From contig DCVT01000046.1 in assembly GCA_002328075.1 (NCBI GenBank), positions 23,323 to 87,322 of the forward strand: a DNA stretch of 64,000 nt, read 5' to 3'. Made by a program: the position numbers and the translations under genes. The notes beneath the pieces were generated by a model. The model was given only the letters and a program-made list of their open reading frames with translations, did not search any database and was not told the DNA's origin. Shown here one piece after another: positions 17,171 through 25,623 of this stretch (within the stretch, counting starts at the first letter, position 1; every line of letters begins with the position of its first letter). Source of the stretch: Anaerolineales bacterium UBA2181. GTDB taxonomy: Bacteria; Chloroflexota; Anaerolineae; Promineifilales; UBA4811.

Positions 17171-18620
17171 CCCTTTCCAGGACCCGGCCGCCGACCGGCC
17201 CGACCTGGACCGTCCGCGGCGTTCCCTTGAGCCCGGCCTCGATGTCACCCGTCCAGACATCCCGCCAGGCGCATTGCCGTCCGTCACCGCAGTTGGCCGG
17301 AAGGGTCACCGTCTGGCTGCGGGGCTCGCGGTTCAGTACGACGAGCAGGCGGTCCTCGCCCAAAGCGCGCTCAAAGGCATAGACGCCATCCTGGGCCAGC
17401 ACCCGCGCAAAACTGCCACGGCGCAGGGCGGGCCTGGAACGGCGCAGTCGGACGAACCGCCGAATGCTCGCCCGCAGGTCAGCATTCCAGCGGTCGGAAT
17501 CCCAGCTAAAAGCCCCCCGGCAGGCCGGTTCCTCGCGGCCCTCCAATCCGATCTCATCCCCATAGTAGATACAGGGAACGCCGGGGAAAGTCATCTGGGC
17601 CAATCCCGCCAGCTTGAGCCGCTCCGATCCCTTCTCCCCTCCTCCCATGACGGTGGAAAAACGGGGAGTGTCATGGCTACCCAGCAGGTTGAGCTGTGCC
17701 AGATTGACCTCCCAGGCGTGCAGCGCCATGATCTCATCGATTCGATGCGCAAACTCCTCGGCCGTCAACCGGCGCAGCTCGAATCCGCCTGGACGGAAGG
17801 ACGTGTCCAGATCCTGGCCGCCCAGAAAACCCGACCAAGCCAGGTACAGGGGATAGTTCATCACCGCATCGAACTGGTCGCCCATCAACCACGGTTGAGC
17901 CGCGGGGCCTGACCAGATCTCCCCCACCAGATACGCATCGGGTTTGGTGCGCCGGACCCGCCGGCGGAACTCGCGCCAAAACGCCGGATCGTCGATCTCC
18001 TCCGGAACATCCAACCGCCAGCCATCTGCCCCGAATTCGAGCCAATGCGCGGCAACCTCGAACAGGAATTCGCGCACATCCGGCGTTCGCGTGTCAAACG
18101 CCGGCAACTCGCGGTTTGACCACCAGGCACGGTAGTTGGCCGGTTTGTGTTCATCGTACGGGTGCAGCGGCCAGCGCTCCACCACAAACCAGTCCAGATA
18201 GGGCGACGCCGGACCGTTTTCCAGAATGTGGTGGAACTGGAAGAAACCCCGGCTTGCATGGTTGAACACGCCATCCAGGATGACCCGCATGCCACGCTCA
18301 TGAGCGTGGTCCAGCAGCCGCCGCAGGGCCGAATTGCCGCCCAGGATCGGATCAACCTGGTAGTAATCGTGCGTGTGATACCGGTGATTGGCGGCCGATT
18401 GAAAGATCGGGTTCAGGTAGAGTGCGTTGATGCCCAGATCAGATAGATAATCCAGCCGCTCAGCCACCCCGATCAGGTCGCCGCCCTTGAAACCGCGATG
18501 AGTGGGCGGCGAATCCCAGGGTTCCAGGTTGGAGGGTTTGAGGACCTTGGCGCTGGACGCAAATCGATCCGGAAACACCTGGTAAAAAACAGCGTCGGGC
18601 ACCCATTCTGGTATCTCCAT
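17160..18620 (-). CDS. GH13 alpha-glucosidase / cyclomaltodextrinase-like amylase
   Basis: 486 residues. GH13 conserved regions are present in order: DGVFNHASRG (region I), GWRLDVPEEI with the catalytic nucleophile Asp (region II), GEIW with the acid/base Glu (region III) and LGSHDTPR (region IV). The QVFPDRFA N terminus is typical of neopullulanase/cyclomaltodextrinase-type enzymes, but the extra N-terminal domain of those enzymes is missing, suggesting a short maltogenic or alpha-glucosidase form in the cytoplasm. ATG 18620 has AAAGGA about 8 bases upstream. The end of an IS21 remnant begins about 12 bases upstream of the start, so the native promoter has probably been displaced. Confidence 0.88.
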   Translation of the reverse strand: MEIPEWVPDAVFYQVFPDRFASSAKVLKPSNLEPWDSPPTHRGFKGGDLIGVAERLDYLSDLGINALYLNPIFQSAANHRYHTHDYYQVDPILGGNSALRRLLDHAHERGMRVILDGVFNHASRGFFQFHHILENGPASPYLDWFVVERWPLHPYDEHKPANYRAWWSNRELPAFDTRTPDVREFLFEVAAHWLEFGADGWRLDVPEEIDDPAFWREFRRRVRRTKPDAYLVGEIWSGPAAQPWLMGDQFDAVMNYPLYLAWSGFLGGQDLDTSFRPGGFELRRLTAEEFAHRIDEIMALHAWEVNLAQLNLLGSHDTPRFSTVMGGGEKGSERLKLAGLAQMTFPGVPCIYYGDEIGLEGREEPACRGAFSWDSDRWNADLRASIRRFVRLRRSRPALRRGSFARVLAQDGVYAFERALGEDRLLVVLNREPRSQTVTLPANCGDGRQCAWRDVWTGDIEAGLKGTPRTVQVGPVGGRVLERVTN

Positions 18621-18635
18621 GTTCATTCCTTTGCA

Positions 18636-18731
18636 ATAGCCGCCCGAAGTAGGCCACTTGTAGTCGGGTTGTGTAGTCCACCCATGTTCACCTTGATGTG
18701 GTCCACTCGGCGAGTGTGGCGGGTGGTCAAG
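18636..18731 (-). repeat. diverged 24-bp repeats at the istB end of the IS21 remnant
   Basis: On the plus strand, units start near 18636, 18660, 18684 and 18708, each ending in a GTAGGCCAC / GTAGTCCAC / GTGGTCCAC type core. They are the inverted counterpart of the repeats at 19651-19746 and have the same 24-base period. Confidence 0.6.
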
Positions 18732-18965
18732 ACGGCAGTCGGCTTGGGTCATGCGTGGTTGTTAGGTCGATTTCGTCAGGCATTTCCTTTCTGCGGTTGC
18801 GTTGTCGGTAGCTGTTGCCGCGAATGAGCAGTGTCAAGGCGTGATGAGTCAGGCGATCGAGGGCAGCAGTCGCAAGCAGGTCGCTGTTGAAGGCCTCCCC
18901 CCATTCCTCAAAGGCGCGGTTGCTCGTAATGACCAACGAGGAAGCTTCATACCGGGCGCTAATGA
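18727..18965 (-). pseudogene. istB: istB transposition ATPase, C-terminal fragment
   Basis: About 75 residues of the AAA+ helper protein IstB: the sensor-1 region SLVITSNRAFEEWGEAF, the arginine-rich LLDRLTHHA-like segment (here ALDRLTHHALTLLIRG) and the SYRQRNRR tail. The Walker A and B part is deleted. It lies in a different frame from the istA fragment at the junction. Confidence 0.85.
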
Positions 18966-18974
18966 TAAGGCACG

Positions 18975-19553
18975 ACGATGCAGCGCAATCCAGGTGGCGA
19001 CCTTCTGGTCGAAAACCAGCTCGGCATACTGGTGCCGGCTGAAACACAAGGTGGCCACAAAGGCATAAGCGCTGCGCAGTTGGCCGTTGGCCGGATCGAC
19101 CAGTTTGCCCACCGAGCCAAAATCCACTTGCATCTCCTCCCCGGGGGCAGAATGTACCCGCACCACTGCTTCCGGCGTCGCAGGACGCAGCTGATGCACG
19201 TAGCGGCGCACCGCCGAATAGCTGCCGGTGAAACCGTGATCGTCCTGCAGCCGCTGGAAGATAGCCACCATCTCGACCTTCTGGCTCAGCAGACGCTGCA
19301 CGGTTTCTCGGTATGGTTCCACCCTCGACGGCGTGCGCGGCGGCTGAGGCGGGATACCCAAGGCCGCCGCCAAGGTCGCATCTTCAGTCAGTGGCAGTCC
19401 TGTGAGCAGGTACCCTTGCCCCGCGGCCCACTCCCGGTACTTGCGCACCGTGATACGCGAGATCTTCAAGTCTTGAGCAATCTGCCGGTCCCTTTCGCCG
19501 GCCCGCAACCGATGAATCAGGTCTCTCAGGTAGTTCATGTGTACACGCTCCAT
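18975..19553 (-). pseudogene. istA: istA transposase, N-terminal fragment
   Basis: About 193 residues homologous to the IS21 transposase IstA: an N-terminal helix-turn-helix (RQIAQDLKISRITVRKY), linker, and the start of the DDE catalytic domain with the first Asp in EEMQVDFGSVGK. Homology stops near DQKVATWI, where the sequence switches to istB (junction about 18970). The second Asp and the Glu of the DDE triad are gone, so it cannot transpose itself. Confidence 0.85.
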
Positions 19554-19650
19554 GTTCCATCTCCTCCAGACTGCTGTGTTGGAGGAATCGTGCCACGGAC
19601 TCGCCGATGGGCAACCGCTGGCCCACCACGCACCAGCCGGTTGATCATCA

Positions 19651-19746
19651 GTGGCCTACATCGGGCGACTATCGGTGGTATACATCGAGCGAACATCGGT
19701 GGCATACATCGGGCGACTATGGATGGCATACACCGGGCGGTCGCAG
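19651..19746 (+). repeat. four tandem 24-bp repeats at the istA end of the IS21 remnant
   Basis: Units begin at 19651, 19675, 19699 and 19723, with consensus GTGGCATACATCGGGCGACT followed by ATCG. Differences between units are 2 to 8 bases, increasing outward. They are spaced without gaps. Read as terminal transposase-binding sites of the IS21 element, not as a CRISPR array, since no spacers separate them. Confidence 0.7.
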
Positions 19747-19749
19747 GTG

Positions 19750-20399
19750 TGGCATTCACATAGCGATCATACGTGGATACGTATCGCCCGGTACGTGACA
19801 ATTCCTCGCTTGACTGCTGTGATAAACCCATTGACCCAAGCCATTCGTCAAAAGCCCCGCTCTGGATGTATCCGACTTCCCGTTGCAGCCGCCAGCCAGG
19901 CAGCGCTGATAGCGGGCGCCCGGCGGGGATCGGACACCCGGACGCGTGGTATGTGGTACTCCTTGGCCAGATTTCTGACGAGCGATGCCATACGGGGCAA
20001 GGTGTGCCAATGGCTATGCGAATCCCGATGGGCAACGGAGATGCCGCGCGCTGCGGCGGTTTCGATCTGGGCGCACAGTTCGGCCGCCGCCTCTGCCTGA
20101 CTGATCCGGCCCGCCAGCGCCCGGGAAAACAGCCCCGGCGCGCTGCCAAAGCCGCCACGTCCATTCGACGGGGTCGGAACTCGGGCCGGCGCGAGGCACG
20201 GCGTTCCCCGAGTCAGGTTCAGATGAACACCTACCCCCAGGCCCTCACAGCCGCCAACAGCTTCCATGGCGTCCAGGCTATGCAACAGGTTCACCGGGAC
20301 GCTGGTGCTGGTGACCCGACCGGCCCGGATCAGGGCCAATATGGCCCGGCTGACGCCAGGCGAGTAACCCAGATCGTCGGCGTTCAGAATCAGACGCAC
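19750..20399 (-). pseudogene. ChbG/HpnK (YdjC)-family carbohydrate deacetylase, broken at the 3' end
   Basis: The frame from ATG 20399 gives 183 residues beginning LILNADDLGYSPGVSRAI, the metal-binding DD motif of YdjC-type deacetylases, followed by GVHLNLTRG and HRDSHSHWH (His metal ligands). Family members are normally 240-290 residues. The frame stops at 19848, whereas a neighbouring frame continues with plausible sequence (FDEWLGSMGLSQQ) up to the IS21 end. A frameshift plus truncation by the element is the simplest reading. These enzymes remove N-acetyl groups from chitooligosaccharides or hopanoid precursors. Loss of the C terminus probably inactivates it. The start overlaps the end of the Fe-S gene by about 10 bases. 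Confidence 0.65.
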
Positions 20400-21328
20400 G
20401 GAGCCTGATCCTGGATTAGGCGTGCCAGGTCCAACGGTTGGCCACGGGTGCGGTCGCGCTGCAGGCTGATAGCGCCGTGCGGGCAGTGATATTCACATAC
20501 ACCGCAACCCATGCAGGCAATGCGATCAACCACAACTACACCGTGAGGTGCCAGCGTCAGTGCTCCAAACTGACACAGGGAAACGCAGGTGCCACACCCT
20601 TGGCACTGCTCTTCGACAACCTCGGCCACATAGCCGGAAGATGCCAGCATCGGGGTTCCATTTCGGTGCGCCTGCATGGCACCGCAACAACAGGAGCAGC
20701 AGTTGCAGATGGCATAAAAGCGGCCGAACATGGCATCCTTGAAAAAGGCGTGCGAAACGTGACCGCGCTGGCGGACCTCCGTCAGTATGCCCTCGGCCTC
20801 CTCCGGGCTGATCTGCCGGGCTCGCTGTGGATGGTGCTCCAGAATAAAGCTGGCAAACGGCTCGCCGATGGTGAGGCAGACATCCAACGGTAGGCATGGA
20901 TTGGCGCGAGCCGAGCGGCACGGGCACTCGAGAACCACGATGTGATCCGGGTTCTGCAGCACAATCTCTCGAGCACAAGGGTAGGGAATAACCTGCTCCA
21001 GGTCCGTCATCGAAATGTCTTGCTTCACGCTGACCAGTTGCCGCGCGGCATCCAGCGACACCACTTTGCCATGGTAGTTGTCCGCCATGGTCGGCCGGCT
21101 TTTGTCGGCCGACGCAAACGGCCGGCGAATCCGGACAAACAGCTGACCCAGAGTTCTCACCAGCGGCGTCAGGCGATGCTCACCGGTCCCGATCTTGATA
21201 TACAGGTAACACCATCGTCCGTATACATAACCATGAACCAGATCGAACCACGAGTAACCAACGGTTCGGCGGGCTTCACGAATGAACGCTCTGGTAGACG
21301 GCCGGACCAAATCTGGTATGTTGGGCAT
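20390..21328 (-). CDS. ferredoxin-domain Fe-S protein of unknown role
   Basis: 312 residues from ATG 21328. An N-terminal region of about 220 residues has a Cys-rich patch CPCRSARANPC near 150 and a CNCCSCCC run near 220. Two classic [4Fe-4S] ferredoxin motifs follow: CQGCGTCVSLC near 250 and CMGCGVCEYHC near 282. It is soluble. The architecture resembles uncharacterised 4Fe-4S binding proteins found in anaerobic bacteria and Chloroflexota; the CNCCSCCC segment may hold an extra cluster. It is divergent from the Nudix gene and upstream of the broken deacetylase. A longer frame to 21481 would overlap the Nudix promoter and is less likely. Confidence 0.7.
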   Translation of the reverse strand: MPNIPDLVRPSTRAFIREARRTVGYSWFDLVHGYVYGRWCYLYIKIGTGEHRLTPLVRTLGQLFVRIRRPFASADKSRPTMADNYHGKVVSLDAARQLVSVKQDISMTDLEQVIPYPCAREIVLQNPDHIVVLECPCRSARANPCLPLDVCLTIGEPFASFILEHHPQRARQISPEEAEGILTEVRQRGHVSHAFFKDAMFGRFYAICNCCSCCCGAMQAHRNGTPMLASSGYVAEVVEEQCQGCGTCVSLCQFGALTLAPHGVVVVDRIACMGCGVCEYHCPHGAISLQRDRTRGQPLDLARLIQDQAPCV

Positions 21329-21408
21329 CCGTTCTGCAACTCCAGGAAATCGCTGCGCGTCGGCTGGGTTGTGAGTGTACTCGAATGTGACAGGCCGGAC
21401 AAATTCCC

Positions 21409-21436
21409 TTGCGGTCGAACCGAAAGATGCTACAAT
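21409..21436 (+). promoter_or_regulatory. candidate promoter for the Nudix gene
   Basis: TTGCGG at 21409-21414, 16-base spacer, TACAAT at 21431-21436, 35 bases before ATG 21471. It excludes the ATG at 21435 as start. Confidence 0.6.
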
Positions 21437-21470
21437 GCCGCGATGGGCTGAACCCAAGAGGTCGCCACGC

Positions 21471-22052
21471 ATGGATCCCATCGAGCCCGCCGAGATAGGT
21501 CAGTTGCAGGAGCTATATGGAGTCATTCCTCGCGTCTCCGCGCGCCTGGCGCTGACGCAGGCCGGCCGTTCACGCTGGTGGCCCTTGCCGGCGAACGACC
21601 GCCGGGCCGAGGCGGTGTTGATCATCCCCCGGCCGGGCAGGCGCTTCGTGCTCATCACCAAACCCTTCTATCCGGCCGGGATATTTCGACTCCCAAGCGG
21701 TGGCGTGGGCTTGGATGAGCCCGTCCTGATGGCGGCGGAGCGTGAAGCCCGGGAGGAAACCGGCCTGGCCGTCAGGCCAGAACGTTTGCTCTGGTTGGTG
21801 GACTGGACCTTTACCGATGGCGAAACCGATCGAGCTTTTGCCTCCTACCTCTTTCTCTTTCCAGCCACGGATCAACCCCTGGAAACCTGCGACCCTGACG
21901 AGCAGATCAGCTGCTACCGAGAGTGCCCGTTGCCCATGTTACTTGCCGTCGCCAACCGGCTTCGGCACTTGCCACCCGATTGGAGAGCTTGGGGCGAGCA
22001 TCGCGCCCTCCCCCACGAATTGGCTCACCGATCCCTGTCCCTATTGGAGTAA
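21471..22052 (+). CDS. Nudix hydrolase
   Basis: 193 residues with a complete Nudix box, GX5EX7REXXEEXG, read as GGVGLDEPVLMAAEREAREETG near residue 80. These enzymes cleave nucleoside diphosphates linked to another moiety, using the box glutamates to bind Mg2+. No additional specificity motif is visible. Start ATG 21471 is set by the promoter at 21409. The C terminus is His/Leu-rich without a known domain. Confidence 0.85.
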   Translation: MDPIEPAEIGQLQELYGVIPRVSARLALTQAGRSRWWPLPANDRRAEAVLIIPRPGRRFVLITKPFYPAGIFRLPSGGVGLDEPVLMAAEREAREETGLAVRPERLLWLVDWTFTDGETDRAFASYLFLFPATDQPLETCDPDEQISCYRECPLPMLLAVANRLRHLPPDWRAWGEHRALPHELAHRSLSLLE

Positions 22053-22137
22053 CGCCCGGTTTTCGCATTGCCGGTTGGAGTCACAGGGCACGAGGTCCAA
22101 GCTCCCGGCGGGTTTCAGTTATCTGGTAGCGGTTGAG

Positions 22138-22461
22138 ATGGCTGTCATTGACGTCGAACTGGACCACACGTGGCCCACCCCCGTCCCCAGCGAGCAGCTT
22201 TATCGTTGGACCAAGTTCCTGACCGGAGAGCCGCGCCAGGGCTTCCGCTATGGCGCGGTTAGGCCCTCACTGCAGACCGGATCTTGGTACGCCGCAGCCA
22301 TCAGCCCCGACACGACTCTGATAGCCTCCCGCCGGCTGTTCTCCACTCCCGAAGACGCAGTCGAATGGTTGCGGGCGGCCGTCCTTTGGCACGCCTTCCC
22401 GGAAGCCGACCGCTCCGATGCCCGATCAAAACGTCAACCCGGATCAAAGAGCAGGCGATAG
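22138..22461 (+). CDS. small hypothetical protein
   Basis: 107 residues, soluble, rich in Trp, Arg and Pro, starting MAVIDVELDHTW. No family recognised and no clear Shine-Dalgarno. Codon use fits the neighbours and no better frame overlaps it, so it may be real. It could be part of a transcript with the Nudix gene 85 bases upstream. Confidence 0.4.
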   Translation: MAVIDVELDHTWPTPVPSEQLYRWTKFLTGEPRQGFRYGAVRPSLQTGSWYAAAISPDTTLIASRRLFSTPEDAVEWLRAAVLWHAFPEADRSDARSKRQPGSKSRR

Positions 22462-22626
22462 GCGGCGACCCAAACCCGACCAGACATAGCCCTCACCCCG
22501 CGATATCGATGATCGCCAGCCGGGACCTCGCACCGGCCTTAATGCCCGGTCTGCAGCCCAATTCCCTGATCGATCCGGGCCTCCCGGCCCTGGGTTGGTC
22601 GCTTCCGCCGGGAGCGCCCCGTTGCG

Positions 22627-23097
22627 CTAGGACAACTCTTTCCGAATCGCTCCGAGCATCAGGCCGGTAGCCGCCAGCGCGATCCCGATCAGAATCAGAG
22701 CGGCTCCGCTCGCCTGCACCACGGTGATCAGGCCGAACGATGCCACTGCCATGTAGAGATAGTTCTCCAGGTTCAGAGCCTGCATGTAGGTTACGTGCTG
22801 CGGGTTCTCGGGATCAAATCGACCTCCCCCCAAAAGATCGTTGTAGGTCGGAGCGATCCCCCGGCGGTGTTCCCTGATCGTGTCACCTGCCCTCTGTGCC
22901 TCGGCCGCGGTATCGATAATGTTCCCTTGCGCCAGTTCCTCAGCAGGAATTCCCAGTGGGATTTTCTCTTGCTGCATTGCTTCCTTCATGAAATTCAGCT
23001 TGGACTGGCCTTCGACGATGAATCCGATTCCGATGGCCGAGCTCACCAAACCTAGCGCGATCACCAAGACTGCCAGATAGCGACTTGTCCTCTGCAT
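22627..23097 (-). CDS. two-helix membrane protein, hypothetical
   Basis: 156 residues from ATG 23097, which follows AAAGG at 10 bases. Two hydrophobic helices are obvious: one near residues 8-28 and one pair near 118-148, with a soluble loop of about 85 residues between them containing GIPAEELAQG and a NPQHVTYMQALNLENYLY segment. The loop presumably lies outside the membrane. Several upstream in-frame ATGs (to 23163) are possible starts, but the promoter places the transcript start near 23165. Function unknown. Confidence 0.65.
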   Translation of the reverse strand: MQRTSRYLAVLVIALGLVSSAIGIGFIVEGQSKLNFMKEAMQQEKIPLGIPAEELAQGNIIDTAAEAQRAGDTIREHRRGIAPTYNDLLGGGRFDPENPQHVTYMQALNLENYLYMAVASFGLITVVQASGAALILIGIALAATGLMLGAIRKELS

Positions 23098-23171
23098 TTC
23101 CTCACGACCTTTCTCGTTCCGCATACCCATCTGTTGGCGCACTGTTTGCATGATTTGTATCATACTATTCT

Positions 23172-23200
23172 ATTGTATTGCCTTCTTGCGAGTATGTCAA
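23172..23200 (-). promoter_or_regulatory. strong consensus promoter
   Basis: On the minus strand TTGACA (23200-23195), a 17-base spacer, and TACAAT (23177-23172). The -35 is perfect. It drives the membrane protein at 22627-23097, with the transcript start near 23165. Confidence 0.75.
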
Positions 23201-23505
23201 GCCCTCTCGTGCATGATCACGGGCACGAATCAAGTCCGAAATGGGAGTTGGGGGGGGCCGAGGTCGGTCGCGCAATGACCGTTGGTTTGTGGTTGGAGCG
23301 GCTGGTGCCTGCCGGGCGAGACCCTCGGCGTGTCGGTCAGGCCTGCTCCCGTGGTCTCGGAGCACCGATGATAGATGTCACCCTGCTCCACCCCGAGGAA
23401 TGCTTCTCTCGCCGCCCGGACGCAGAGAAGCATCACTGATGACGGTGCCGTGACCTCCCGGCCCGACTGCTCGGCCAATGACCAATTGGATGGACGGTTA
23501 GAGGC
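23201..23505. other. gene-free interval
   Basis: 305 bases between the promoter at 23172-23200 and the stop of the next minus-strand gene. No convincing gene. A perfect 8-bp inverted repeat (GCTTCTCT ... AGAGAAGC) lies at about 23403-23432 but has no T-tract on either strand. Confidence 0.4.
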
Positions 23506-25527
23506 TCAGTCGACGGCAAACAGCCGTCGAAAAGCGGCGGCCGTCTCTGGCAAAGACAGTCCCTTGCCGGCATAGTCGCCGTCGACCCAGACCCCAACCA
23601 GCAGTGGTCCTCGCCCCACGAAACCGATGATCGTGAGCCGGTTGATGGGCTGGCCTTCGGCGAGTCCCGGCACGACCGCCCCCAGGCCTCCGTACCGGGT
23701 CTGCACCCCATCTCCATGATCGATCCAGATCTGCCGGCCCCACAACAGATCGGCCGATTCGGCCGGGACACGCTGTGTGGTGGAGATCACACCCAGTTCC
23801 ACCTCCAGCAGCGGCCTGGTCTCCTCTATCACCCGGGTCACCGTTCCCGCTGCCATCGCCCGGACGGTTTCGCTGACTGGGAGGCCAACAAATGCCATAC
23901 CGTCCAGAACGCCATACCCAACCTGCGGCCAGCGCCCGCCCGGGAAAAGCGACAGCGTGATGGGCAATGAGGCCTCGACGGGAAGCCAGAGGTTCAATGT
24001 CTTGAGTTGCGGCGCGTCAAACAGGTCGGCAACCGGGAAGGGAAAAGCCGGGCAGTCTCTTGCCGCCACCGGCTTGGGGTTCAGGATCGTCACCAAAAGC
24101 AAGCGGCCATCCGTCAAGAACAGGCGGCCGCCGTCAACCGCAGCGGCTGTGAGAGGCAACAGGTCCGGGACGTTGGCATGGAAACCCAGCCGGTAGGCGC
24201 CGGTTTCCCGGTCCAATCCCAGCACCCGGCGGCCCACGCTATCCACGACGTACACCAGGGTCGAGTTGGGCTCATCGGGCAAGAATACGGCGCTTGGCAC
24301 GCCGAGGTTTGTGTCCGGCCGGAAGCGAGGATCTTCAAAACCCACGTAATAGCGGCGCACAATTGCATCGCTGCGGGCGACGAAAACCGCGCCGTCGATG
24401 GCCATGTCCACGGCCCGGCTGACGTCCCGCACCGCCCCACCGTCGAAATAGGCCGGCGTAGCCAGGTCGCTGTCCTTGAGGTGTCGCCAAACCTGATTGC
24501 CAAGCGGATCCAGCAAATAGGAGCGGTCCGAATACGGAGCAACCGCAACCGGGAGCTCGCCGATCACGGCCGGCCGCTCCAGACTCCACTCACCCGACGG
24601 AGTCCGGCGCAACAGCCGTCCGCTCTTCTCCAACAGGAGCAAGTCGCCGCTGGCCGTCCGGGTCAGGTCAACCAGCTCAGAGACCCGCGCGCCCGCCACC
24701 ACGACAGCCGCTCCCAGGCCATCGGCCGGCTGCAGGAACACCGCCGGTGAAGGGCCCAGGATCCGATCGAGGTCGGCCGTCATCAGGTCGCCTCCAGCCA
24801 ACAGATAGAGCGTGTTGGACACCAGTTCGATGCGGGCGACAGCCGAAACCGGAGCACCGCTCTGCTCCGCCAACAGCGGCTTGATCAACGAATTGACGCC
24901 ACAGAGGGGGTGTAGACCGCCGGTCTGTTCGGTGGCCAGCGTCTCTGGTGTGGCTACCACTCGTCCCGGGTCCGCAAAGGCCAACAGGTCGGCGCGCCCA
25001 GCGCGCGCCTGGGCCAGCAGGCGGGTTGCCAGTCGCTCCTCCCGGCCGGTCGGCGCCAAGGCCACAGCCTGAGCGGCGAGCCTCTCGACCTCCTCCGCCT
25101 GCCGGACCGAGCCTGTCTGCTGAGCCTCTTCCCACGTCGCCGTTGCCTGCACCAGGACCTGGACAGCCAGGAGTTGTGGGGTCAGGTAGAGGCAGCCTGG
25201 TTCCGCTTTCAGCGCGGCGAAACTCATTGTCGCCGCTTCCAGCCCATCGCGGGCCTGGTTGACTTGCCCCGCCTCCAGGGCGCTCAACACCTGATCCAGG
25301 CCATGCGTCACCGCATCTGCGTCGCAGATGGGTTCGAACGTGGCGGTGGGAATCGGTGCCGGTGTGCACAGCGCCGTCTCCGGCGTCGGTACGCTCGCCG
25401 ATGGGCCCACCGGGGGCCGGCTGCCCAGGAGCCACCCAACAGCGAGCCCCACCGCAACCGCGACCAGCCCCAGAACCCATACTAGCCGGCTGCCCCTGGC
25501 GAAAACAGATAACGACCGATCATTCAT
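23506..25527 (-). CDS. membrane-anchored beta-propeller protein with a degenerate LytM (M23) domain
   Basis: 673 residues. A single N-terminal helix (about 15-35) anchors it, followed by a Pro/Thr linker, a helical repeat-like region (75-185), a WD/NHL-like propeller region of repeated beta strands (225-470), and a C-terminal 170 residues resembling the M23/LytM fold: GTVTRVIEE strand, IWIDHGDGVQTRYGGL, then GQPINRLTIIGFVG. In active LytM proteins the RYxHL and HLHFE histidines bind zinc; here they read RYGGL and LVGVWV, so the metal site is missing. Like EnvC or NlpD it may activate other peptidoglycan enzymes or just bind. Inferred location is the outer face of the membrane. Confidence 0.7.
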   Translation of the reverse strand: MNDRSLSVFARGSRLVWVLGLVAVAVGLAVGWLLGSRPPVGPSASVPTPETALCTPAPIPTATFEPICDADAVTHGLDQVLSALEAGQVNQARDGLEAATMSFAALKAEPGCLYLTPQLLAVQVLVQATATWEEAQQTGSVRQAEEVERLAAQAVALAPTGREERLATRLLAQARAGRADLLAFADPGRVVATPETLATEQTGGLHPLCGVNSLIKPLLAEQSGAPVSAVARIELVSNTLYLLAGGDLMTADLDRILGPSPAVFLQPADGLGAAVVVAGARVSELVDLTRTASGDLLLLEKSGRLLRRTPSGEWSLERPAVIGELPVAVAPYSDRSYLLDPLGNQVWRHLKDSDLATPAYFDGGAVRDVSRAVDMAIDGAVFVARSDAIVRRYYVGFEDPRFRPDTNLGVPSAVFLPDEPNSTLVYVVDSVGRRVLGLDRETGAYRLGFHANVPDLLPLTAAAVDGGRLFLTDGRLLLVTILNPKPVAARDCPAFPFPVADLFDAPQLKTLNLWLPVEASLPITLSLFPGGRWPQVGYGVLDGMAFVGLPVSETVRAMAAGTVTRVIEETRPLLEVELGVISTTQRVPAESADLLWGRQIWIDHGDGVQTRYGGLGAVVPGLAEGQPINRLTIIGFVGRGPLLVGVWVDGDYAGKGLSLPETAAAFRRLFAVD

Positions 25528-25579
25528 CGCGTGCGTCCAATCAGCCGCCGGCAGTTAACGCCGCGCGGCCGGTCAATCC

Positions 25580-25608
25580 AGTATACCAGGTCGCCAGACG
25601 GCGTCCAA
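25580..25608 (-). promoter_or_regulatory. candidate promoter for the propeller/LytM gene
   Basis: Minus strand: TTGGAC (25608-25603), 17 bases, TATACT (25585-25580), 53 bases before ATG 25527. Confidence 0.5.
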
Positions 25609-25623
25609 GCCGTCAGTCAGTCG

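Larger units (their letters stand above)
18632..19746 (-). mobile_element. IS21-family element, internally deleted (MITE-like), with multi-copy terminal repeats
   Basis: About 1.1 kb holding the start of istA joined to the end of istB on the minus strand. Both ends carry several 24-bp repeats in inverted orientation: four units at 19651-19746 and about four more diverged units at 18636-18731. The outer unit at 18636 (CCGCCCGAAGTAGGCCAC) matches the inverse of the left-end unit (CGCCCGATGTAGGCCAC). Multiple terminal repeats are a hallmark of IS21. The full element would be about 2-2.5 kb, so more than half is missing. Exact tips are uncertain by several bases; TGC at 18632 and its inverse near 19745 are my guess. 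Not autonomous. Confidence 0.75.

Noticed and set aside
19651..19746. Tandem 24-bp repeats considered as CRISPR or satellite DNA
   Set aside because: No spacers, units diverge gradually and an inverted set lies at the other end of an IS21 remnant, so these are transposon ends.
19848..19850. TGA that ends the ChbG frame considered as selenocysteine
   Set aside because: The frame downstream has no family homology and there is no SECIS-like hairpin; a frameshift is more likely.
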